Assembly: GCA_910578885.1 (NCBI GenBank)
Contig: CAJTSH010000046.1
Span: forward strand, 1 to 23,399
Direction of reading: 5' to 3'
DNA from: an uncultured Lachnospiraceae bacterium
GTDB taxonomy: Bacteria; Bacillota; Clostridia; Lachnospirales; Lachnospiraceae
Length of the DNA: 23,399 nt
Made by a program: the position numbers and the translations under genes. Under the pieces are notes generated by a model, which was not told the DNA's origin, made no database searches, and was given only the letters and a program-made list of their open reading frames with translations. This document shows positions 1 through 7,327 of the stretch, piece after piece (the stretch's first letter is position 1; each line of letters begins with the position of its first letter).

Positions 1-2
1 GG

Positions 3-404
3 TCGGTATGGGTATTCTTTGAATCCAGCAACACCAAGGTTGCAACCGTAACAAAGAAGGGCGAGATCAAAGCCAAGGCGAAGGGAACCTGCACGATTTA
101 CGTCTATGCGCAGAACGGCGTGTATAAGGAAATCAAGGTAACGGTGGCTGGCAAGGCAAAGAAATCCACATCCATCAAGCTGAACAAGAAGAAATACAGC
201 ATGAAGAAGGGGGCGTCCTATACGCTGAAGCCGACCGTAAAGCCGGCAACGTCAACGGACACGGTAAAATGGACCAGCTCAAATAAGAAAGTTGCAGCCG
301 TGGATGCATACGGCACGGTGAAGGCAAAGAAGAAGGGAACCGCGACCATAACGGCAAAGACCACGAGCGGCAAGAAAGCGACATGTAAGATAACCGTGAA
401 GTAA
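3..404 (+). CDS. Bacterial Ig-like (Big_2) domain surface protein, C-terminal part
   Basis: The reading frame is open from the window edge, so the N-terminus lies outside. The visible 133 residues hold the end of one Big_2-type domain (SSNTKVATVTKKGEIKAKAKG, then a short strand region) and one complete domain with the usual hallmarks: WTSSNKKVAAVDAYGTV followed by a KGTATITA strand and a final TCKITVK strand. The repeats are very rich in lysine. In this family such domains form stalks of secreted or wall-linked adhesins and enzymes. The remaining domains and any catalytic module cannot be seen. No LPXTG-type sorting signal follows the last domain, so anchoring, if any, must come from upstream. 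A strong terminator begins about 75 bases after the stop. Family call is confident; the function of the whole protein is unknown. Confidence 0.85.
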   Translation, partial: SVWVFFESSNTKVATVTKKGEIKAKAKGTCTIYVYAQNGVYKEIKVTVAGKAKKSTSIKLNKKKYSMKKGASYTLKPTVKPATSTDTVKWTSSNKKVAAVDAYGTVKAKKKGTATITAKTTSGKKATCKITVK

Positions 405-478
405 GGCGATAAGTTGTAAAGCGACTTAAAACAACAATAACGCTTATGTTGGTTCAAAGCCTACTGTGAACAAGAAAT

Positions 479-513
479 CTCCCCACAGAGAAAGTCTGTG
501 GGGAGATTTTTAT
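479..513 (+). terminator. Rho-independent terminator of the Big_2 protein gene
   Basis: A 10-bp perfect stem (CTCCCCACAG, 479-488, with CTGTGGGGAG, 496-505) and a 7-base loop is followed by ATTTTTATT. It closes the Ig-like protein gene and lies immediately upstream of the probable group II intron 5' end at 517. Confidence 0.85.
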
Positions 514-516
514 TAT

Positions 517-687
517 GTGCGCCTGATGGTACACATTTCTAACGGGTGCCAATCCTGAATTCGCTTGTTAGTGGGAAGGATATAGCCGAAGGCAAGGGTG
601 TCCATCGTGAGATGGAAGCTGAACTCCAAACGAAGAAAAGAAAACCATTAATATGCTATTGCGAATAATCAGGCGGATCCCATTGAT
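517..687 (+). mobile_element. Probable group II intron 5' fragment (remnant)
   Basis: The segment starts with GTGCGCC, matching the GUGYG 5' boundary of group II introns. It continues with blocks typical of domain I of bacterial introns: CTAACGGGTGCCAATCC, GGGAAGGATATAGCCGAAGGC, AAGGGTGTCCATCGTGAGATGG and AAGCTGAACTCCAAACGAAG. No reverse transcriptase and no domain V/VI follow; resemblance fades around 640 and the ParA-like gene begins at 688, so the 3' end given is approximate. The element sits directly behind a terminator hairpin, the preferred site of class C introns. Assignment rests on recalled consensus blocks, not on a covariance search. Confidence 0.6.
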
Positions 688-1659
688 TTGCCTAAACAAC
701 GAATTTATGCAATGTGTAATTTACGAGGAGGAATCGGAAAAACTACATTATCTTTTAATTTAAGCTATTTAGTGGATAGTTTATTGGCTGTAGATACTTG
801 TCCGCAAGGAAATCTTTCTTTTTTTTATGATAATAATTATTATGCGGCACAACAAACAAATGTCAAAGATATGTTATTGCCATATTTAGTTCCGGGACTT
901 GGAAAAGCAACTAGGGTAGCCTCTTATATTGGCGCAACAAATCAGTATTTTTCACAAAAAAATAATTACTATATTCCTTCGTCCGAAGAATTATATTTAT
1001 TACCATCACAGTTGATTACAGCTATTAATCAAACGTCGGGGCTTCAACAGACGCAAAAAGAACAGGCATTGAAGAGTATTTTGTATTCTTTAAAAACTGA
1101 AATTGAAAGAGAACTTTCGGAAAATGATTTAGATAAATGTATCATAGACACGTCTCCATTTTTTGCGGGAGCTACACAATTAGCTTGGTACGCTGCAGAT
1201 GCGTTGGTAATACCTGTTCGAACAGACCAGCAGTCAATTAAATCACTTGAGTTGTTAATTAATACCTTGAGTAGTCCGCAAAGTGAATTTAGAAAGTATT
1301 TGCCGGAAAACGATATGAATGTTCCGAAAATACAGATGGTGGTTTTAACTCATTGCGGTTGGTCAACAGTAGCCGGAGCCAGAAATGAACCAAATCAACA
1401 AACAAAGGTTTATTTAAAAAAGGTTTATGACATTTTGTCTAAGCATAGAACTTTATTAACAACAACTGCTCCAGAGAACCATTTATTTATGCTTGATGAT
1501 TTCCACGGCTCTGGTCGAATATCTTCCATTGAATCAAAACCGATGGAATTGTTGCAGGAGGGAGAAACAAAAGTAATTGACAGGGTACGGGTAAGTGTGA
1601 ATAAATCAGTTGATAAATGTAAAAATCAATTAAAATTCATTGCACAGCAACTATGGTAG
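688..1659 (+). CDS. Orphan ParA/MinD-type P-loop ATPase
   Basis: 323 residues. A deviant Walker A RGGIGKTT (13-20), a switch/Walker A' region AVDTCPQGN (34-42) and a Walker B CIIDTSP (151-157, D154) place it in the ParA/Soj family, which partitions plasmids, chromosomes or protein cargos through ATP-dependent dimerisation on DNA. The usual Lys of the KGG signature is Arg at 13. No ParB, parS-like repeat cluster or replication gene is visible. Codon use is strikingly AT-rich (many TTA, AAT, ATT) compared with neighbours, suggesting transfer. The TTG at 688 is the first usable start after an in-frame TAA at 649-651, with only a weak GGCGG at 672-676; an internal ATG at 712 would fall just before the P-loop. 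The gene abuts the intron remnant, so its 5' end may have been altered. The exact cargo is unknown. Confidence 0.75.
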   Translation: MPKQRIYAMCNLRGGIGKTTLSFNLSYLVDSLLAVDTCPQGNLSFFYDNNYYAAQQTNVKDMLLPYLVPGLGKATRVASYIGATNQYFSQKNNYYIPSSEELYLLPSQLITAINQTSGLQQTQKEQALKSILYSLKTEIERELSENDLDKCIIDTSPFFAGATQLAWYAADALVIPVRTDQQSIKSLELLINTLSSPQSEFRKYLPENDMNVPKIQMVVLTHCGWSTVAGARNEPNQQTKVYLKKVYDILSKHRTLLTTTAPENHLFMLDDFHGSGRISSIESKPMELLQEGETKVIDRVRVSVNKSVDKCKNQLKFIAQQLW

Positions 1660-1711
1660 AATAGTCCATAATTTTAAACTGAAAACATTATTCCACGATT
1701 TTTCTAAAACG

Positions 1712-1756
1712 GGGAGGCAGCGACTCGAAATGAGTCGTTGCCTCCCTTAAATTTTT
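1712..1756. terminator. Strong, probably bidirectional terminator between parA-like and plsC
   Basis: A 15-bp stem (1712-1726 with 1732-1746, one G-T pair) and a 5-base loop, followed on the plus strand by TTAAATTTTT. On the minus strand the stem is followed by CGTTTTAGAAAAA, so it can also end plsC transcription, whose stop lies about 35 bases away. Confidence 0.8.
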
Positions 1757-1781
1757 GAAAAAAGAAAAAATAGAATCCTGC

Positions 1782-2522
1782 TTACAAATATTTCCGGTTA
1801 TCCTCAAGCATCTTTTTCACACGATCCTGGGCGAGGGAAGCAAGCTGCTTCTTCTCATCCTTAGAGAGCTCGCTTAAGAGAATCGGTTCCCCATACTGCA
1901 GGACTACATGCGTCTTACGGACGCTTGGTAAATGGTCTTCAAAAATATGGGAAGAACCGGTAATTGCCATCGGAATAATCGTGCATCCGGTTTTTTCCGC
2001 CATCTTGAAGCTTCCGGATTTGAAAGGGAGCATATCCAGCTCGCTATCGCCTTTGCTTCTTGTGCCTTCCGGAAAGATACACATAGAGACTCCGTTTTTT
2101 ATTTGTTCAATTCCGGTAAGGATTGTCTTCAAGCCTTCCTTTACATCAGTGCGGTTTAAAAACAGGCAGTAGAGCCGTCTCATCCAATTGCTTAAAAGAG
2201 GAACCTTGGCAATGTTATCTTTGGCGACATAGCCGGTCAGCCTTGGGCATCTTGCATAGGTGATAATGATATCGAAATAGCTTCGGTGATTGCCGATGTA
2301 TAAAACGGGTGTATCTTTTGGAACATTTTCCTCTCCAATTACGGTAACTTTTGTACCGCTGATGAATAAGATTACCCGGAACGCCCATTGGACAATCCGA
2401 AGGCTGCTGATATCAGCCGCAGGTTTATTGAACTTGCCGATGATCCATTCCACAAATAGTACCGGGATTCCCAGAATCAAAAACAACAAAACAAAGAGTA
2501 AGGCAAAAATTGTACGAATCAT
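1782..2522 (-). CDS. plsC: 1-acyl-sn-glycerol-3-phosphate acyltransferase
   Basis: 246 residues, normal size for PlsC. It transfers a second acyl chain to lysophosphatidate, giving phosphatidate, at the inner face of the membrane. Visible are an N-terminal membrane segment (about residues 4-28), the catalytic HX4D motif NHRSYFD (78-84) and the substrate-binding FPEGTRS (150-156), followed by the FKSGSF block typical of the family. The ATG at 2522 has an AGAGAGGA ribosome site 7 bases upstream and a consensus sigma-A promoter (2560-2588). It is transcribed alone, divergent from the PrcB-like lipoprotein gene. PlsY, which makes the preceding intermediate, is encoded 6 kb away. The family is certain; the symbol follows common use. 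Confidence 0.93.
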   Translation of the reverse strand: MIRTIFALLFVLLFLILGIPVLFVEWIIGKFNKPAADISSLRIVQWAFRVILFISGTKVTVIGEENVPKDTPVLYIGNHRSYFDIIITYARCPRLTGYVAKDNIAKVPLLSNWMRRLYCLFLNRTDVKEGLKTILTGIEQIKNGVSMCIFPEGTRSKGDSELDMLPFKSGSFKMAEKTGCTIIPMAITGSSHIFEDHLPSVRKTHVVLQYGEPILLSELSKDEKKQLASLAQDRVKKMLEDNRKYL

Positions 2523-2559
2523 ATTGTATCCTCTCTCAGAAAAGTATCCTTTTTATGTT

Positions 2560-2588
2560 ATTATAAAGGCTGTATCCGTAAAATACAA
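2560..2588 (-). promoter_or_regulatory. Sigma-A type promoter of plsC
   Basis: On the minus strand TTGTAT (2583-2588) is followed after exactly 17 bases by TATAAT (2560-2565). This gives a leader of about 30 bases before the plsC ATG. Confidence 0.75.
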
Positions 2589-2625
2589 GGAAGGAGATAC
2601 TTTTTTCTGAATTTAGATAAGGTTT

Positions 2626-2655
2626 TTGACATAGAATAAAAATAAGAAATAAAAT
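2626..2655 (+). promoter_or_regulatory. Candidate promoter of the PrcB-like lipoprotein gene
   Basis: TTGACA (2626-2631), 18 bases, then TAAAAT (2650-2655). The -10 is only about 15 bases from the ATG at 2671, so the leader would be very short and would barely include the GGAAAGAG ribosome site. The site is therefore tentative. Confidence 0.4.
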
Positions 2656-2670
2656 GGAAAGAGAAACAAA

Positions 2671-3081
2671 ATGGAAAGAATACAGCAGGCACTGGCGATT
2701 GTTTTGTATGCAGTTCTTTGTCTGGCGGGGTGCGGGGTGACAACGTCGGGTGGGACAAAGGTGTCGGATATTGACTATACGGTGGTAGAAGAGGAAAAAA
2801 TACCAAAAGAGCTTTTGGAGATAATCGAGGAAAAGAAAGCGATGGATTTTAAATTTACATATGAAGCCGGTGATGATTTCTATATCGTCAGGGGATACGG
2901 ACAGCAGGAGACTGGAGGATACAGTATTGCTGTGGATGAGATCTATCTGACTGTTAATGCTATTTATTTTAAGACGACGCTGATTGGTCCGGGAGAATCG
3001 GCAGAAATACCCAAGGCGCCCAGTTATCCATACATTGTAATTCGAACCGCCAAACAGAGCAAGAATGTTATTTTTGATTAA
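2671..3081 (+). CDS. PrcB-like domain lipoprotein
   Basis: 136 residues. A hydrophobic N-terminus ends in a lipobox LAGC with the lipidated Cys at 21, so the mature protein should be tethered outside the membrane. The mature part resembles the C-terminal domain of PrcB: FYIVRGYGQQETGGYSIAV, then a strand with EIYLTV, and a final PSYPYIVIRT strand. In Treponema, PrcB is part of a dentilisin-type protease complex; in Firmicutes this small domain occurs alone and its role is not established. No protease gene is adjacent. The ATG at 2671 follows GGAAAGAG (2656-2663). The next gene, veg, has its own strong promoter, so the two are probably separate units. Family call moderate, lipoprotein call strong. 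Confidence 0.75.
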   Translation: MERIQQALAIVLYAVLCLAGCGVTTSGGTKVSDIDYTVVEEEKIPKELLEIIEEKKAMDFKFTYEAGDDFYIVRGYGQQETGGYSIAVDEIYLTVNAIYFKTTLIGPGESAEIPKAPSYPYIVIRTAKQSKNVIFD

Positions 3082-3105
3082 CAGAGAAAAATTATTCTGT
3101 TAAGA

Positions 3106-3134
3106 TTGACATTGATTTAACACAGTGATATACT
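3106..3134 (+). promoter_or_regulatory. Consensus promoter of veg
   Basis: TTGACA (3106-3111), 17 bases, TATACT (3129-3134): nearly ideal sigma-A spacing and sequence. In Bacillus subtilis the veg promoter is likewise one of the strongest known. The predicted transcript start near 3141 excludes the in-frame ATG at 3146 as a sensible start and favours the one at 3197. Confidence 0.88.
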
Positions 3135-3196
3135 AAAGCGTATGCATGATTCAAAAAGCCTACGAAGTTATGTCGGCAGGTAAGGAGGAAAAAGTT

Positions 3197-3439
3197 ATGC
3201 AGAAAAATGATATAGATAGGGTTCGAGCATCTGTACTGCAACAGTGCGGAAGTAAGGTGTTAATTCAATTGGACAGGGGCAGAAACAAAGTGGATGTCCA
3301 AGAAGGCGTGATAAAGGACGCATATCCAAGTGTTTTTACCATACTCGTGAATGATGAAGACGAAGGAAATCCGCCTCAGCTATTGTCATTTAGTTATACG
3401 GATATTATTACAAGAGAAATTCGCATGAAACTGTGTTAG
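3197..3439 (+). CDS. veg: Veg family protein
   Basis: 80 residues. The central block GVIKDAYPSVFTILV and the following LLSFSYTDIITREI match the conserved core of Bacillus Veg (about 86 residues, with YPSVF and SYADI). Veg stimulates biofilm matrix gene expression in B. subtilis and is otherwise a small SH3-like protein of unclear molecular action. The reading frame is open further upstream, but the ATG at 3197 is preceded by a textbook AAGGAGG (3182-3188), and the promoter predicts a start of transcription near 3141. A hairpin with a T-run ends the gene and overlaps the ribosome site of sipL. High confidence in family; biofilm role here is inference from Bacillus. Confidence 0.9.
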   Translation: MQKNDIDRVRASVLQQCGSKVLIQLDRGRNKVDVQEGVIKDAYPSVFTILVNDEDEGNPPQLLSFSYTDIITREIRMKLC

Positions 3440-3482
3440 AAGATTTGTTTTGTTCATGCGTCAGGAAATCATAGAATAAAGT

Positions 3483-3530
3483 CCCCCGTTACTGAATAGA
3501 ATGGAATAAAGATTCAGGACGGGGGATTTT
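3483..3530 (+). terminator. Terminator-like hairpin overlapping the sipL ribosome site
   Basis: The arm 3483-3497 pairs with 3512-3525 (CCCCCGT with ACGGGGG, then a short bulge and CTGAAT with ATTCAG), followed by ATTTT. It would end veg transcripts. The 3' arm's GGGGG (3521-3525) is also the only plausible Shine-Dalgarno for the sipL ATG at 3534, so the fold should also hide that site. Confidence 0.7.
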
Positions 3531-3533
3531 CTT

Positions 3534-5090
3534 ATGGAATTAAAGAAAACGTATATACATATGAATTATGAGAAGGGACGTGCGCTCAGTCAGATTACGC
3601 TGGATGATGATTACAATCTGCCGGATTACAAGCCGGATATTGTAAAGGTGATGAAAGAAAAGGGCGAGATACATTTTGATGAGGTAAAAGTCAGCGACGG
3701 ACATCTGTATGTAAAAGGCACGCTGCAATTTTTGATATTGTACCGGAGCGACCAGGAGGAGAAGAAAATTGACAGCTTGACCGGAATCATTCCGTTTTCG
3801 GAGACCATCAGTTTAGAGGGGGCGCAGGAGCTGGATCCGGTGCAGATGAGCGCGCAGATCGAGGATTTGAGCCTTGGGATCATCAACTCCAGAAAGCTGG
3901 GCGTTCGGGCGCTCGTTATGCTGCAGGCGCTGATACGGGAGACAAGAGATGAGGAAATTGCCACGGATGTTACGGCAGAAGAGCCGCTGGAAATGCAAAA
4001 AGAATATGAGGATGTGCTGCAGCTTTTAGAATGTAAAAAAGATAACTTCCGATTCCGTCAAGAAATGCCGCTGGCGTCCAGCAAGCCGAATATCAGGGAT
4101 ATCCTCTGGAAAAGCGCGCAGCTTAGAGGGATGGAAAGCCGTTTGAAGAATGGAGAGATTGAACTTTCAGGAGAGGTATTGGTTTATGTGCTTTATCTTG
4201 GAGAAGAAGAGGACGATAGGTTACAGTGGATGGAAACAACAATACCATTGACTGGAAGTATTGAATGCGGAAATTGTTCGGAGGATTTGATTTATAAAGT
4301 TTCTGCCGTTCCAAGGACGGTTGAAATTGAAGCGAAGCCGGATTTTGACGGAGAGATGCGGATACTGAATCTGGATATGGTGCTGGATTTGGATATCTGC
4401 CTCTGGCGGGAAGAGTCAATGGAGATCTTAAAGGACGTCTACTCCCTATCCCGAAGAATCGTACCGGAGTATCGAGAGAGCCGTTTTCCAAAACTGGTGG
4501 CGAAGAACTATGCGAAATGCAAGGTGGGAGACAGGATACAGCTTGACAGTGAACAGGAGAACATTCTTCAGATTTGCATCTGTGAAGGAGCGGTGTCCAT
4601 AGAGAATACGACATACGAAGAAGGCGGCGTCAAAGTGGAAGGAACGCTTGCGGTGGAACTAATGTACATAACGACGGACGACGCCATGCCGGTTGGGAAC
4701 TTAAAGGGGCTGATTGCTTTTGAGCAAAAGATAGAGGTTCCGGGAGCGAAAGCGGGCAATGAGTTTGAATTGGAAGCCGGTATTGAACAGTTGGGAGCGC
4801 TTCTTGTGGACAATACTCAGGTGGAGATCAAGGCAGTGATCAATTTAAATCTGATTGCTTTTGAAGACAGAAGAGTTCGGAAACTTGCCGATATTGAGGC
4901 GGAGGAACTGAATTTAGACGAATTGCAGAAAAGACCGGGGATTGTTGGTTATATCGTGAAAGCGGGAGACTGCCTTTGGAATATTGCCAAGGAAAACCAT
5001 ACGACAATTGCGGATTTGATGCAGACAAATCAGCTTGTATCCGAAGAAATCCAAACCGGAGACAAATTACTCATTGTAAAGACGGTTTGA
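3534..5090 (+). CDS. sipL: SipL-type spore coat morphogenesis protein (DUF3794/SPOCS + LysM)
   Basis: 518 residues with DUF3794/SPOCS-type repeats (roughly 30-120, 180-270 and 330-420) and a C-terminal LysM domain (about 473-516, YIVKAGDCLWNIAKENHTT to GDKLLIV). This architecture is that of Clostridioides difficile SipL, a mother-cell protein that binds SpoIVA and is needed for coat assembly around the forespore. The start ILDD/NLPDYKPDI block is the family signature. The ATG at 3534 has GGGGG at 3521-3525, inside the hairpin that ends veg. A sigma-E-like -10 (CATAGAAT, 3470-3477) lies just upstream, though its -35 is weak. The stop overlaps the promoter of the following NlpC/P60 gene. High confidence in family and in a sporulation role. 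Confidence 0.92.
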   Translation: MELKKTYIHMNYEKGRALSQITLDDDYNLPDYKPDIVKVMKEKGEIHFDEVKVSDGHLYVKGTLQFLILYRSDQEEKKIDSLTGIIPFSETISLEGAQELDPVQMSAQIEDLSLGIINSRKLGVRALVMLQALIRETRDEEIATDVTAEEPLEMQKEYEDVLQLLECKKDNFRFRQEMPLASSKPNIRDILWKSAQLRGMESRLKNGEIELSGEVLVYVLYLGEEEDDRLQWMETTIPLTGSIECGNCSEDLIYKVSAVPRTVEIEAKPDFDGEMRILNLDMVLDLDICLWREESMEILKDVYSLSRRIVPEYRESRFPKLVAKNYAKCKVGDRIQLDSEQENILQICICEGAVSIENTTYEEGGVKVEGTLAVELMYITTDDAMPVGNLKGLIAFEQKIEVPGAKAGNEFELEAGIEQLGALLVDNTQVEIKAVINLNLIAFEDRRVRKLADIEAEELNLDELQKRPGIVGYIVKAGDCLWNIAKENHTTIADLMQTNQLVSEEIQTGDKLLIVKTV

Positions 5091-5103
5091 TGTGTGCTAC
5101 TAT
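5074..5103 (+). promoter_or_regulatory. Promoter of the NlpC/P60 gene
   Basis: TTGTAA (5074-5079), 18 bases, then TACTAT (5098-5103) with a TG one base before it (extended -10). It lies inside the end of sipL and predicts a start near 5110, exactly at the base of a leader hairpin. Confidence 0.6.
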
Positions 5104-5110
5104 AGAGGAG

Positions 5111-5152
5111 CGAACGGTAACAGCGTCTGCCTTGGCGCAGACGCATAGTTCG
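5111..5152 (+). other. 5' leader hairpin of the NlpC/P60 mRNA
   Basis: An outer 5-bp stem (CGAAC 5111-5115 with GTTCG 5148-5152), a small internal loop, then a perfect 8-bp stem (GCGTCTGC 5123-5130 with GCAGACGC 5137-5144) closing a 6-base loop. No T-run follows, so it is not an intrinsic terminator. Its position at the predicted mRNA 5' end suggests a stabilising or regulatory leader structure. Confidence 0.5.
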
Positions 5153-5200
5153 GACTGTAACAGAGAATATTGCAATGAACACGAAAGAGGAGTGTTGACA

Positions 5201-6556
5201 TTGAATTTTAATAAGATAAAAAAAATAAAAAACAAATATAAAAATAGGATTATGGCATCTGCATTGGCGGCGGCACTGGGATTTTGCTGTGTTTCCACCG
5301 TATATGCAAGTGCCATTTCTGACGCCCAGAATAAAAAAAATCAGGCGCAGTCTGATTTGGACGCCCAGAACGAGAAGATAGACAGTCTGCAGAATCAGCG
5401 GGACAGCTTACAGGCAGACATCGACCGGCTGGATTCGGAGCTTGTCAATATTATTGTCAATATGAGCATTTTGGAGGAAGAATTGGCGGATAAAGAGGAT
5501 GAGCTGGAGCGTGTAAGCGCAGACTTAAAAGAGGCAGAGGAGAATGAGAGAACCCAGTATAATAATATGAAGAAACGGATTCGCTATATGTATGAAAACG
5601 GTGAGACCAGTTTCCTTGAAATTGTGCTGGGGGCAACGGATTTTGCAGATTTTTTAAATAGGGTAGAATATGCCAGTCAGGTTTACGGTCATGATAGGGA
5701 GCTTTTGACGAGTTATCAGGAGACGGTACAGCAGGTAGCGGATTTAAAGCTGCAGGTAGAAGGCGAGAAGGCGGAATTAGAGCAGATGCATTCCGCATAT
5801 GAAGAGCAGGAGCAGGAATATCAGGCTCTGATTTCTTCGAAGAAGTCATCTATGAAAGATTTTGACATACAGCTTGCTTCTGCAAGAGAGATTGCAGCGG
5901 AGTATAAGCAGGTGATTTCCGAACAGAATTCCATTATCCAGCAGGAGCAGGAGAGACAGCGCCAGCAGGAAGAGGAGGAGCGAAGGAGGCAGGAAGATCA
6001 GAGAAGAAAGGAAGAGGAAGACCGATTAAAACAGCAGCAAAGCGATAACGGAAACAGTAATAATCAAAATTCCGGCGGCGGGGATAACAATAATGGTAAC
6101 AGGGATAGTAATTCCGGCGGCAATAATAGCGGAAGCTCCGGAAGTAAGAAAGATAGCGTAGGAAGTGGAGGAAGCAGCAAGAATCCGTCTTTTTCTACGA
6201 ATATCAGCGGCGGGGATGTGGTAAATTATGCGTGTCAGTTTATCGGAAATCCCTATGTATATGGCGGAACAAGCCTGACGGACGGATGTGATTGTTCCGG
6301 TTTTGTCATGAGCGTATATGCACATTTTGGCGTGAGCCTGCCCCATAGTTCCACTGCACTGCAGAGTTCTGGGAAAGAGGTAAGCTATAGTAATGCGCAG
6401 GCGGGAGATTTGATATGTTATGCGGGACATGTGGCAATTTATATGGGAAACGGACAAATTGTCAATGCGAGCAGCCCGGCGCCCTATCCAGTCGGCGGCA
6501 TTAAGACGAATTCAGCTACTTACCGGCAGATATTGACAGTAAGACGCGTATTGTAG
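5201..6556 (+). CDS. Secreted coiled-coil NlpC/P60 (C40) cell-wall hydrolase
   Basis: 451 residues from the TTG at 5201, chosen because AAAGAGGAG (5185-5193) sits 7-8 bases before it; the open frame continues upstream into sipL without a ribosome site. A basic N-terminus and hydrophobic core end at VYASA (about 38), a signal peptide. Residues about 40-290 are a long coiled coil of the PcsB/CwlO type, then a Gln/Arg/Glu-rich stretch and a Ser/Gly/Asn linker. The NlpC/P60 domain fills the C-terminus, with catalytic Cys365 (CDCSGFV), His410 (GHVAIYMG) and Asn422. Such enzymes cleave peptidoglycan stem peptides, and the coiled coil usually mediates control by FtsEX-like partners. It is followed after 25 bases by the SurA_N-like gene, probably co-transcribed. 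Confidence 0.92.
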   Translation: MNFNKIKKIKNKYKNRIMASALAAALGFCCVSTVYASAISDAQNKKNQAQSDLDAQNEKIDSLQNQRDSLQADIDRLDSELVNIIVNMSILEEELADKEDELERVSADLKEAEENERTQYNNMKKRIRYMYENGETSFLEIVLGATDFADFLNRVEYASQVYGHDRELLTSYQETVQQVADLKLQVEGEKAELEQMHSAYEEQEQEYQALISSKKSSMKDFDIQLASAREIAAEYKQVISEQNSIIQQEQERQRQQEEEERRRQEDQRRKEEEDRLKQQQSDNGNSNNQNSGGGDNNNGNRDSNSGGNNSGSSGSKKDSVGSGGSSKNPSFSTNISGGDVVNYACQFIGNPYVYGGTSLTDGCDCSGFVMSVYAHFGVSLPHSSTALQSSGKEVSYSNAQAGDLICYAGHVAIYMGNGQIVNASSPAPYPVGGIKTNSATYRQILTVRRVL

Positions 6557-6581
6557 AAAGCAGAAAAGTGAGAAATTACAG

Positions 6582-7244
6582 ATGAAATATAAAATTTTTT
6601 GGGCTGTAGTTGTGTTATTTGTGATTGCGGCAGGCGGTATGAGTTTTTTTTCTTATCAGCAGAAACAGCCTCTGGTGTATCATGAAAGCCTGATGGTTCC
6701 GGCCGTTACCGTAGATGAACGGACGCTGACAATGGGAGATTTGGCATACTATATTGCGGCAGAGGAGCTTGAGATTGAGGAACAGGCAAAGATTTATGAT
6801 TTAGAGAATACGGATAAATATTGGGGAATGCGGCTTCGTCCGGGCAGATTTATCAAGATAGAAGCAAAAGAGATAGTTCTGGATACGGCAATCCATGATG
6901 AGATTTTTTATCAGATGGCGATGGACGCCGGATTTACACTGGGAGAGGAAGAGCAGGAAAGTCTTGCAATGCGGCAGTATGATTTCTGGTCGGATTTGAC
7001 CGAAGAGCAGCAGGAGCGTCTGGGCGTTGAAAAGCAGGAGCTTATGGATCGTATGGAGCAGATTGCGATTGCCCAGCAATACCAGTTTGTCTATGGAATG
7101 GAGCACAGCATTGTTGCTGAGGATTATGCGGTAGACGGAGAAAAGTATCAGGATTTGTTAAAGGAGCATTCTGTGAAGGTGAACAGGTCCGATTGGAATC
7201 GGATTCCTTTTGGAGAGGTTGTTCTGGGCTCCAAGGAGAGTTAG
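6582..7244 (+). CDS. Membrane-anchored SurA_N/PrsA-like protein without PPIase domain
   Basis: 220 residues. An uncleaved signal anchor (about 5-22) is followed by an extracytoplasmic, helix-rich and acidic region. The pattern PAVTVDERTLTMGDLAYYI, then a long helical stretch ending in QYQFVYG, resembles the N-terminal chaperone part of SurA/PrsA-type foldases (vDg..it..dl), but no parvulin domain follows. It may assist folding or export of the NlpC/P60 hydrolase encoded 25 bases upstream, which is inference from gene order only. No strong ribosome site precedes the ATG (AAGTGAG about 14 bases upstream). The family call is tentative; the membrane anchor and operon position are clear. Confidence 0.6.
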   Translation: MKYKIFWAVVVLFVIAAGGMSFFSYQQKQPLVYHESLMVPAVTVDERTLTMGDLAYYIAAEELEIEEQAKIYDLENTDKYWGMRLRPGRFIKIEAKEIVLDTAIHDEIFYQMAMDAGFTLGEEEQESLAMRQYDFWSDLTEEQQERLGVEKQELMDRMEQIAIAQQYQFVYGMEHSIVAEDYAVDGEKYQDLLKEHSVKVNRSDWNRIPFGEVVLGSKES

Positions 7245-7327
7245 GAAAATAGTATGGAGTTAAAGTTTGGAAGTAAATTACCAAATCTATCTAAACGGCG
7301 TGAAAAGCGCGCAAGAAAGAGGAAAAA

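Noticed and set aside
4976..5200. N-terminal extension of the NlpC/P60 protein into sipL
   Set aside because: It would remove the signal peptide from the N-terminus, precedes the predicted promoter start, and no ribosome site supports it.
5104..5200. c-di-AMP (ydaO) riboswitch before the wall hydrolase
   Set aside because: Only about 95 bases are available and the conserved GGGGAACC- and GGGGTGAA-like blocks are absent.
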